Both the position numbers and the translations under genes were made by a program. A model generated the notes under the pieces. That model was given only the letters and a program-made list of their open reading frames with translations, did not search any database and was not told where the DNA came from. A DNA stretch of 64,000 bases from Camellia lanceoleosa (Eukaryota; Streptophyta; Magnoliopsida; Ericales; Theaceae): positions 188,939,154 to 189,003,153 of the forward strand of contig CM045762.1 in assembly GCA_025200525.1 (NCBI GenBank). The letters are read 5' to 3'. Shown here in pieces: positions 56,322-64,000 of the stretch (positions are counted from its first letter, which is position 1; each line of letters begins with the position of its first letter).

Positions 56322-57111
56322 TGTTGGCTACATATTTTGTAAAAGCCAATCATAATTCGACACGTGGCAGAGTAAGGGTAATATAGGAAGACTAGTCAAG
56401 TCTTTGATCCTGATCGTACACGTGACAGTTAATATTGGTTCTCACGTGATCTGAGTAGCATTGGATCAGTAAAGAGATACAAGGTGACGTGGCTCCAACG
56501 GTTACTCACATTCAAATTCAAATATAAGAGGGAAGCCTAACTGCAAATGATGGTGTAGTGGAACTACTTATAAAGCAACATGGTCAGTGATCATGGAGGA
56601 GCAGTTCGACGGTTTGAAGTACAGTTCGAAGGTCATCCTTGACAAGTATAAATAGCAGGGAAGCCTCCAAAAAAAGCCCCCAGACTCAGATCCAACAAAT
56701 CAGTCATTTACTTCATACTTTCTTTTCCAATTTTACATTTCTAGTCTTTACATTTCCTGCACTTTAAATACCTGTTCTTTACATATCTTGCATTTTAAAT
56801 TCCTGCACTGCACTTCATTCATAGAAGTAGTTTCGAGTAAATTGTCGCTGTAAACCTCTACGAGGCTGAGTTTGGATCATTGTAAGTTTTCATCTTAATG
56901 AAATACTTCAATTGTTCGTCATTTAACTGTTATTTTGCTTAATTTCTCCTAAGTTAAGCCACCAGTAAAAGTCCTCTTCATTGAGGCTAAAAGAACTAAA
57001 ACACAATCGTCTGATAATTGGTTGGCAATTATAATTTCTGTAAGGACTGATTGATCCTTGCTGGCACACTCGCATTTATAAAAATACCCTTCGAAAGCCA
57101 AAAAGCCAACA
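56322..57111 (+). repeat. 5' LTR of the right-hand gypsy element
   Basis: It starts TGTTGGCTACAT and ends AAAGCCAACA, so its ends form a short inverted repeat (TGTTGGCT/AGCCAACA). The TATA box is at 56647-56654. A poly(A)-like TAATGAAATAC lies near 56897. The partner LTR is outside the window. Confidence 0.88.
56647..56654 (+). promoter_or_regulatory. TATA box of the right-hand gypsy LTR
   Basis: TATAAATA in the context AAGTATAAATAGCAGGG, about 325 bp into the LTR. Confidence 0.65.
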
Positions 57112-57119
57112 TATATTTT

Positions 57120-57136
57120 TGGCACACCCAGTGGGA
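57120..57136 (+). other. primer-binding site of the right-hand gypsy element
   Basis: TGGCACACCCAGTGGGA lies 8 bp after the LTR. TGGCACGCCCAGTGGGAC-like sites are common after the LTRs of plant Tat-type elements. I cannot name the primer tRNA with certainty. Confidence 0.6.
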
Positions 57137-57145
57137 CTTGTTAAA

Positions 57146-59324
57146 ATGGCTAGATGAAGACGACAAGGAGAAAATGAACACTTGGAAGAAGGCGTAGAAG
57201 GAGAGATAGAAATACCTAATCCAGAGGATAATGTGGTAACACATCCTGTGGAAACTCCCATATTGTCAGAACCTATGGTCGAATAGACCAGTACTTCGGG
57301 ACAATAACCATATGTTCATAATATTGGACGAAACCAAGGAATTGGACCATCCACTGTTCCATCTACTCAGCCAACCAATCCATGGGATGGCCTAGTAGAT
57401 GCTATGAGACAACAATTAATGAACAAAATGGAAAGGTGGGCAACATCTTTTTTGGATCGAATGAATAACCACCAACCAACAAACACAAGACACACAGAGG
57501 AAGTTTTAAATGTCCCTTAGCAAAGATTGGCTAGAGACAAACAGCCTATGCAAGTTAATGGACATTCTAATGGTCAAACTAGTAACCAGAACTATGAAAG
57601 ACCATCACCTCAGTCTTGGTATGAATCCATTTCGAGGCCTATAGCAGGCCAAAATGCCTCAGTACTCAACAATGAAACCACACAAGTTGGTGGATCTGGT
57701 CAAGTACAAGAAACTGGCGTAAGAATGGTTACAAATCCCATGTTCGAAGCCTGGCACTAGAGGGTATAATAATCCCTTATTCGAATTTATACCCAGGGGG
57801 TTAGAAGGTTGGCCTGCAAATGGAAGGGACACAACGCCTGTTCCTGCATCTTTCGCAGGTCCTTTCGCAGGACAGGCTCAAAGGGGTTACCCACACCCCC
57901 AACAGCAACCTGCACCACAGGGGCAACCAGTCCCAAATGCACCACCTTATGGACCAAGAGGACCGCAAGCACAAGTTTGTCCATCAAATCCTATGTTTGT
58001 CCCTCCAGTAGTGGTTCAACAGGCACAAAATATGGTCCCTATGGACCAAATTGCTGATATTGTTAGGAAGATGTGTGGACCGATGGCTCGGGTGGTCCAG
58101 ACTCCTGTATACAGAAAACCATACCCAGAATGGGTAGATAGGGTACATGAATACCCAAGGGGGTTCAGGATACTAGATTTTACCCTTTTCTATGGGGCTG
58201 GAAATTAATCAACAATAGAGCATATTGCTAGGTTTGCTGCTCAATGCGGTGAATTTACTAATCATGACTATATGAAACTAAGATTATTCCCAAATTCTCT
58301 AACTGAGGAAGCATTTGTATGGTACATCAACCTTACACCTGGCTCCATTCAAAATTGGCAACAAATGGAAGAGGCATTTCATACCCAATTCTTCCAATCG
58401 GAGCCAGAGGTATCCATGGAAGACTTGGCTAGATTGAATCAAAGGCCTGAAGAAAAGGCTACTCAGTTTATTGCTAGATTTAAAAGGGCTCGAAATAAAT
58501 GTAGAGTCATCTTGCCAGAGTCAGAATTCGTAAGATTGGCTCAAAATGGCTTAGAGTTCAGGCTTCGAAAGAAGTTTGACTCAACTGAATTCAGAGATTT
58601 GGTGGAACTAACCTATAAGGTGTCTAGATATAAAGCATTACTAGAGGAGGAACAAGATCGAAATAATGCATCGTACAAGACATATTATAGATATCCTAAT
58701 TATGAGATCGATGTAGCAGAGATTGTGGGCAAAGAACCTGTGATCTGTGAGGCATTAGTTCATAAGGATACAACAATTGACCAGCAGTTTAAAAAGAAAG
58801 ACTTTCATAGAAAGTACTCTTTCGATTTAACAAAAGCAGATGATATTTTTGATCATTTTCTTGCGGCCAACTTCCTTAAGTTACCTAAAGGAGTAAAACT
58901 GTCATCTCCAGATGAACTTAAGGGAAAAGTATATTGTAAATGGCATAACTCTTGGTCTCACTCGACTAAAAACTGCATTGTTTTTCGAGACAAGATCCAA
59001 GAACAAATTCGGAAAGGAAGTTTGAAGTTCCCAGCCAAAACAGAAAAGGCCATGGGGATCGACAGTAATCCATTTCCAGAAGTTGGAGAGGCGGCAGCCA
59101 ATGTCATTATGTCAGACTTCCAGAACTTGTCCTTGACAAAATTTGAGGAAGTCAATGTGCAGATGCATGTTGCTAACCAAACAACCATCAAGAAGGATAC
59201 TAGAAACCCACCAGTTATTGGACAAGGTTTCTCATACCAGAGGGAATACTCTGATGAAGAATCACTGGATGATGATTCCTTAGAGGCAGCAGTGATGCAA
59301 GGATGTGTCCCAGGTACAGACTGA
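57146..59324 (+). pseudogene. gag of the right-hand gypsy element
   Basis: ATG at 57146 gives a fourth-codon stop (TGA 57155), followed by several stops and frameshifts up to 58208. From 58272 to 59324 the frame is open for 350 codons. The gag domain has LRLFPNSLTEEAFVWYINL, WQQMEEAFHTQFF, FIARFKRARNKC and a C-terminal knuckle-like CKWHNSWSHSTKNC. The N-terminal half is Pro/Gln-rich (YPHPQQQPAPQGQPVP near 57890). It would form the particle. The core is intact but the start is not. Confidence 0.9.
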
Positions 59325-60550
59325 GTTATTAATGGTTGAAGGGGCTTCCAATTGATAGGAAACAATACTACAGGGATGTTTAGAGACGTCCTAAATCAAC
59401 CAACGCTTACAACAAAAGTCCGTATCCGGCTAGTGATAGGCAGCGACCGCCAGTGGTTGAACCTGCAATGGACAGAATGCATGCTAAAGGCAAGAGGCCC
59501 TTATATGAATCCAGGCCACCTAACTATTACAGAATGGAGAGCAGTCATTCTGAAAGAAGACTGGAGAGAGGCTCAGTTCATGGGATCAAAGCTAGAGATT
59601 GGCCCCTAGACCAGCCTCACGCAGGACAGAAAGTGGCTACCTTCATCGAAGGTCTAAATCAAGCTCAAAACATGAGGTTAAAGCCAAACACTTACCTTCA
59701 CAGCTAGCTTCGAAGATGGCTTCGAAGGTAGAAAAAAGCAGTTCAACATCTGAGTCAGCAAGTTTGTGGGTACCTGGAGTCCTAGACTGGTTTGTAATGC
59801 AAAACAAACCTAGGGAAGTGTCTGCCCGGTGAGATGTTGGAATCCAAGGCAAGATGGTCAAGCCTCCTTTGATAGCTCCGAACAATTGGGTATTGCTTAA
59901 ACACCCAAAGACAAAGGAACCAGATATGGTCCCAGTCATTTCGAGATCACAAAGGAGAAAGATTCAGCACAGGTACACTCGATGCGAGCGATATGAAAGA
60001 AAATGGAGAGAGCTCTTCATTGGTCCAGACAGAAGGAAAGAAGACTCCAAAGTCAGACCATACTCCAAAGCCAACTCTACAAAGCAAAGTGGGTTGCAGC
60101 AGAGAACAGTTGGCCAAGGTTCATTCTGAACTAAAAGCCAGAGAGAAGTCTAGCTTAGCAGGATTGGAGAAAGCTCTGATAGAAAGTGATAGCGAGACAA
60201 AAGAAAAAATTGGCATAAGCCAGAAGAAAGAAATAGTGGAGGAAGAAATGTTCGAAGCCTTCATGGCTGAGCAAACATTTTTGGTTGAAAAACCAGTTGA
60301 GAAAGATCCTTCGAAGGAATCAGTTAATAACGAAGTACCATAGTGCAGCATGGGGGATGTTACTGAAGTAACTGAACAATGTGGCCAAGGGAGGAAGCAA
60401 GTACAGCCAGCCATCCAATTTGGCTCATTTCCTCCAGTATCAGTTAATATGGTACATATACTGCCTCATGAGTTCCAAGCTGGAAATGAGGACCAAGATG
60501 ACCAAGACATGGATCCTATTCCTGTCTCTAGTGAAGACTCATAAGTAAGT
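59325..60550 (+). pseudogene. gag-pol linker region, decayed
   Basis: Short overlapping frames show a formerly continuous protein: RMHAKGKRPLYESRPPNYY (59474-59530), VKPPLIAPNNWVLLKHPK (about 59857-59910), SRSQRRKIQHRYTRCERYER, then an acidic part to 60343. At least four frameshifts or stops occur. No catalytic domain is expected here. Confidence 0.7.
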
Positions 60551-61136
60551 ATGGTACAAGATGATCTTGGGATGGCTACCCCAATGGAGACTGAATATAA
60601 GAGTGAAGAAGAGGTGAGCATTAATCTCTCGTATCTTTTTGAGTATCCCTCGAATTCTATGACACAACATGTCAAGCCGTTGTATATCAAGGCTTTCTTC
60701 GATGGGATACAACTGAACCGAGTCCTAATAGACAATGGGGCAGCAGTGAACCTACTATCGAAATCTTCTTTGAAGAAACTAGGGAAAAAGAATCGAGTTG
60801 ATTCCAACCGACAACCATCGGCTGCTTTCTTTGGAGACAAGCAGATGGCTTAAGGATTCTACCCATTAACTTGAGTGTGGGAACCGGGGATGCATGACGA
60901 CATTCTTCGTGTCGGCGGTAATGCTAAATACAATGCTTTACTTGGGAGAGATTGGATCCACACTAACAAATGTGTGCCTTCCTCTTTGCATCGAAAATTA
61001 TGATGGCCTTAGGCAATGGAGAGCGGAGGAAATTGATGCAGATCCTCAACCCTTCATAGCTTTGTCGAGACTTTGCGAGAGGCCAAGTTGTATATTGAGG
61101 AGTGACACCACTCGATATCTTGAGGAAAGCTGATGG
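60551..61136 (+). pseudogene. gypsy aspartic protease
   Basis: The frame 60551-60853 has HVKPLYIKAFFDGIQLNRVL followed by IDNGAAVNLLSK. The active-site triplet is D-N-G-A, where most Tat members have D-x-G-S/A, so it may be tolerated. A stop at 60851-60853 and a frameshift follow. The C-terminal protease part (LGEIGSTLTNVCLP, normally LGRDWIH...CVP) continues in another frame to about 61133. It would cleave the polyprotein. Confidence 0.82.
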
Positions 61137-61642
61137 CTCAGCCGAAGTGACGGCTGATGAGGAAGTGACACACCTGAAGCACTTAGTCCAAGAAAGTGCT
61201 GATGAAGAGATTGTCATTAAGGATGACAATGATGCCTAGTTGTAGGCAAAGAGATGAAGAACAAGAAGCCAAGTCTTTGGCTCTAATTAAATTCTCAACA
61301 TTGGATGTAAAATCAATAGTCCAGAAAGTACAGGAGCAAGAGAGAGAAGCCATGATAATTGGCTGTGAACATGAGCAGCAACGGGTCAAAATTTTGACCC
61401 TTGGCAAATACTGTGCATTGGACATTGAAACAAAAGTCCAGGAGATACAGGAAAAGGATGCCTTATGGACAGACTTTGTCTATGAGGAGGAGGGCGAAGA
61501 TGTTGAACTAAAGAACCAGGGAGCAGAACAAAGCGAGAAGGTTGCTTCGAAGGTAGAAGAAACCAAGGAAAAAGCTGCAATAAGTTATCAGACACAAGAC
61601 CCCTTAGAAGAAGTAAATTTAGGGGAAGGTTCTATGCAATAG
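61137..61642 (+). pseudogene. acidic pol linker before RT
   Basis: An open frame of 148 codons (61196-61642) is rich in Glu/Lys/Gln (QRDEEQEAKSLALIKF, KVQEQEREAMI, VEETKEKAA). It contains two loose copies of a block ending in TLGKYCALDIETKVQEIQEK / STLDVKSIVQKVQEQE. It is in frame with RT, separated by one TAG at 61640-61642. No known domain. Confidence 0.7.
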
Positions 61643-62782
61643 CCCACCTATATAAGTGCTTGTTTGAATGATCTGGACAGGGACCAGTTATTGGTTGTTC
61701 TAAAGAAATATAAAGATTGCTTTGCATGGTCTTATAATAAATTACCAGGATTGGATAGGTCATTAGTGGAACATAGGCTCCCTATGAAGCCTAATTTCAA
61801 GCCATACAAGCAGAAACCAAGAAGAATGAGTCCAGAAGTAATTCAGAAAGTCAAGGAAGAGATTCTTAGATTACTCAAAGCAGGTTTTATTAGGACAGCC
61901 AGGTATGTTGAATGGCTATCTAATATTGTGCTTGTAGTCAAGAAGAATGGTAAAATGAGAGTATGCACTGATTTCAGAAACTTAAATCTAGCAACTCCAA
62001 AAGATGAGTACCCTATGCCTATAGTGGATCTGTTGGTAGACAGTTCAGCAGGGCATCAAGTTTTATCAATGATGGATGGGCATTCTGGTTATAACCAGAT
62101 CTGCATTGCAGAGGAGGATGTCCACAAGACAGCATTCAGATGTTCTGGAAATATTGGCACCTTCGAATGGGTTAAAATGCCATTTGGCCTGAAGAATGCT
62201 AGAGCTACATATCAGAAGGCTATGAACACTATCTTTCATGACCTCATTGGAGGGTATTTAGAGTGTTATATTGATGACATTGTAGTTAAATCCCAATCCA
62301 TGGAGGAGCATCCGTTTCACTTAGAAACAGCCTTTGAAAGAATGAGAAAGTTCAAATTGAAGCTCAATCCTCTTAAGTGTGCTTTTGGCGTATCATCTGA
62401 AAACTTCTTGGGTTATGTGGTACACAAGAAAGAAATACATATTGACCAGAATAAAGCCAAAGCAGTCATTGAAGCCAGACCTCCATCAAGTAAGAAAGAA
62501 TTACAAAGGTTCCTTGGACAGGTTAACTTTCTTCGAAGGTTCATTTCTAACACTGCAGGGAAAACTAAAGTATTTTCTTCCTTGTTAAGGCTGAAAGATG
62601 AAGAAGAATTTGTGTGGACAACAGAGCATCAAATTGCTTTTGAAGGTATCCTGACCTACTTGGCTAACCCTCCAGTGCTGTTGCCACCAAAAGGTGATAA
62701 GCCCATGAAGTTGTACTTAGCTGCAGCAGAAGATTCATTGGAAGCCTTCTTGGCTCAAGACAACGAAGAAGGCTGTTTATAA
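61643..62782 (+). CDS. reverse transcriptase domain of gypsy pol, uninterrupted
   Basis: About 379 codons are open between stops. The first codon after the TAG is not an ATG, because this is an internal part of a polyprotein. All RT blocks are visible: VKEEILRLLKAGFIR, SNIVLVVKKNGKMRVCTDFR, LSMMDGHSGYNQI, FGLKNARATYQ and the catalytic YIDD at 62267-62278. Then follow FLGYVVHKKEIHID, LQRFLGQVNFLRRFI and the start of the RT-connection (FEGILTYLANPPVL). It copies element RNA to DNA. Only the flanking stops (61640, 62780) break the polyprotein, which makes it the best-preserved RT in the window. Confidence 0.9.
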   Translation, partial: PTYISACLNDLDRDQLLVVLKKYKDCFAWSYNKLPGLDRSLVEHRLPMKPNFKPYKQKPRRMSPEVIQKVKEEILRLLKAGFIRTARYVEWLSNIVLVVKKNGKMRVCTDFRNLNLATPKDEYPMPIVDLLVDSSAGHQVLSMMDGHSGYNQICIAEEDVHKTAFRCSGNIGTFEWVKMPFGLKNARATYQKAMNTIFHDLIGGYLECYIDDIVVKSQSMEEHPFHLETAFERMRKFKLKLNPLKCAFGVSSENFLGYVVHKKEIHIDQNKAKAVIEARPPSSKKELQRFLGQVNFLRRFISNTAGKTKVFSSLLRLKDEEEFVWTTEHQIAFEGILTYLANPPVLLPPKGDKPMKLYLAAAEDSLEAFLAQDNEEGCL

Positions 62783-63620
62783 CCTTAGTAGGGTTCTAAA
62801 TTCTTGTGATTGTAAATATTCAATTTGTTGAAAAATTTGTGTCTTGCTTTGTATTTTCTTTGCAATGAAATTAAGATACTATCTCTTACCTACAACTGTC
62901 TTGGTAATTGCAATCACAGATTTGGTTAAGTACATGTTATCTAGACCTATGTTGAGAGGAAGAATTGGCAAGTGGATATTAGCCTTATCAGAATTTCATC
63001 TAGAGTATGTCCTCCAAAGGGCAGTAAAAGGGCAAGTTTTAGCCAATTTTCTAGCAGACCATCCATCTCAAACAGAGAGCCGAAAGATAATGGAACTTGG
63101 TACGGCCAGTGTTGAGCCATGGCAGATGTGGTTCGATGGGTCGAAAGCCAATGGCTTAACTGGAATTGGTATTGTGATTAAATCATCACAAGGGGTAGAA
63201 ACTACACATGGTTTCAGAGTGGATGAAGCTACTTGTTCCAATAACCAGGCTGAATATGAAGCCTTAATAGTAGGACTAGAAATTCTTATTGGATTACAAG
63301 TTCATGCAGTTGACATTTTCGGAGATTCTCAATTGGTGGTTAACCAAGTGAAAGGGATTTTCAAGTGTTAAAGCATAAGCATTTTACCATACTATGTTGT
63401 TGCATTACATCTGCTTTCTCAATTTCAAATAGCAAATGTAACTCATGTTCCAAGATTCTTGAATAATAGAGCTAATGATGTGGCTCAGAAAGCTTCGAAC
63501 TTCAAGAGAAGGGATAATGCCCAAAGGGACATAAGCCAAACAATATATCAGAAATTGATGCCACCTTTGAATAAAAGGAATGTGGTCTTGGAAGTCGATC
63601 ATAATGACTTACAAGAATAA
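62783..63620 (+). pseudogene. RNase H domain of the right-hand gypsy element
   Basis: After decay at 62780-62843, the frame 62844-63371 has RPMLRGRIGKWILALSEF, VLANFLADHP, then the RNase H residues WFDGSKANG (D), NNQAEYEALI (E) and IFGDSQLVVNQV (D). A stop at 63369-63371 follows. The last Asp block NRANDVAQKASNF is at about 63465-63505 in the continuing frame, with another stop at 63618-63620. It removes RNA from the hybrid during replication. Confidence 0.88.
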
Positions 63621-64000
63621 GATTGGAGGCATCCAATAATGCAGTACTGGGCTGGTCTATCTTCGAAAGCCAGCAGAAAAACTAAATTGCAGTCTATGCA
63701 ATATATGATATATGGTAATGCTCTCTACAAAATGGGGGAAGATAGCTTATTGCTGGAATGTTTAGGCCCAAAAGAAGCATTAACAGCTATGGTTGAGGTT
63801 CATGAAGGCATTTGTGGTGCTCATCAGCCTGGTGTGAAGATGAGATGGTTGCTTCGAAGACATTCCTACTATTGGCCAACTATCCTTAAAGATTGCATAG
63901 AGTATGCAAAGGGTTGCCAGGCATGTCAAAAGCATGGCACAATAAGGCATGTGCCCATAACTGACCTACATGCAGTAGTGAAGCCCTGGCCATTCAGAGG
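63621..64000 (+). CDS. integrase N-terminal zinc domain (runs off the window)
   Basis: The frame from 63621 to the right edge has no stop (126 codons). It contains the retroviral-type HHCC zinc region: MVEVHEGICGAHQPG (His, His) and CIEYAKGCQACQKHG (Cys, Cys), with the family's YYWPT between them. The catalytic DDE core lies beyond the window. It begins right after the TAA at 63618-63620, so it belongs to the interrupted polyprotein and has no start of its own. Confidence 0.9.

Larger units (their letters stand above)
56322..64000 (+). mobile_element. Tat-type Ty3/gypsy retrotransposon, 5' part (3' end outside window)
   Basis: A 790-bp 5' LTR, a primer-binding site and gag-protease-RT-RNase H-integrase in gypsy order are present. 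The window ends inside the integrase. The family differs from the 29-kb element: its LTR, primer site and protein sequences are different, and the codon TCGAAG/TTCGAA occurs very often. Stops are fewer in pol than in the other elements of the window. Confidence 0.93.

Noticed and set aside
56322..64000. Integrated plant pararetrovirus
   Set aside because: LTR, primer site, and gag-PR-RT-RH-IN order with an integrase are those of Ty3/gypsy. There is no movement protein or coat-type frame.
1..64000. tRNA, rRNA or organelle-derived genes
   Set aside because: I saw no cloverleaf-like tRNA gene, rRNA core sequence or plastid/mitochondrial gene. The tRNA-like words found are primer-binding sites.

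Overview
This is a nuclear DNA window from a flowering plant, probably a eudicot. The evidence is the family mix (Ty1/copia, Tat-type Ty3/gypsy, MULE, hAT and Helitron-like pieces), AT-rich intergenic DNA, plant-style introns and a plant-specific DUF538 gene. I cannot name the species. Almost everything is transposon-derived. The only intact host-type gene I can support is a 141-residue intronless DUF538 protein at 51954-52379.

Layout, left to right. 1-2114 is the 3' end (RNase H, polypurine tract, 3' LTR) of a copia element whose 5' part lies outside. 2115-7652 is AT-rich DNA with diverged tandem repeats and two non-autonomous MULE-type elements, each with a perfect 9-bp target duplication (4860-6589 and 6823-7212). 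7653-36758 is a roughly 29-kb nest. Its base is a Tat-type gypsy element (LTRs 7653-8087 and 36325-36758) carrying gag and pol in sense and a spliced-looking gene in antisense next to the 3' LTR. Its pol is broken twice by the same giant-LTR family. A 13.7-kb element without pol lies on the minus strand inside RT (10733-24424). A 4.3-kb solo LTR on the plus strand lies at the very end of pol (27096-31423, duplication CCATA). Pol then resumes and ends at 31537. A 100-bp tandem array separates pol from the convergent antisense gene.

36759-40389 is AT-rich with a Helitron-like 3' end and hAT-like MITE remnants. 40390-49055 is a MULE-type element (9-bp duplication, one mismatch) split by a complete copia element on the minus strand (41350-48813, duplication GAGAG). 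That copia belongs to the same family as the one at the left edge. 49056-56321 holds the DUF538 gene, MITE-like pieces, a GAA/GAG low-complexity tract, and a hAT-type terminus beside a transposase C-terminal fragment. From 56322 to the right edge runs the 5' LTR and gag-PR-RT-RH-IN of a third gypsy element.

Nearly all element genes are broken by stops and frameshifts. The best preserved are the RT and integrase N-terminal region of the right-hand gypsy element. Functionally this is a layered record of transposition, where each insertion dates the one it interrupts. The most unusual points are the spliced antisense gene of the 29-kb element, the palindrome-bearing 100-bp array beside it, and the giant-LTR family whose hairpin is kept in two diverged LTR copies.
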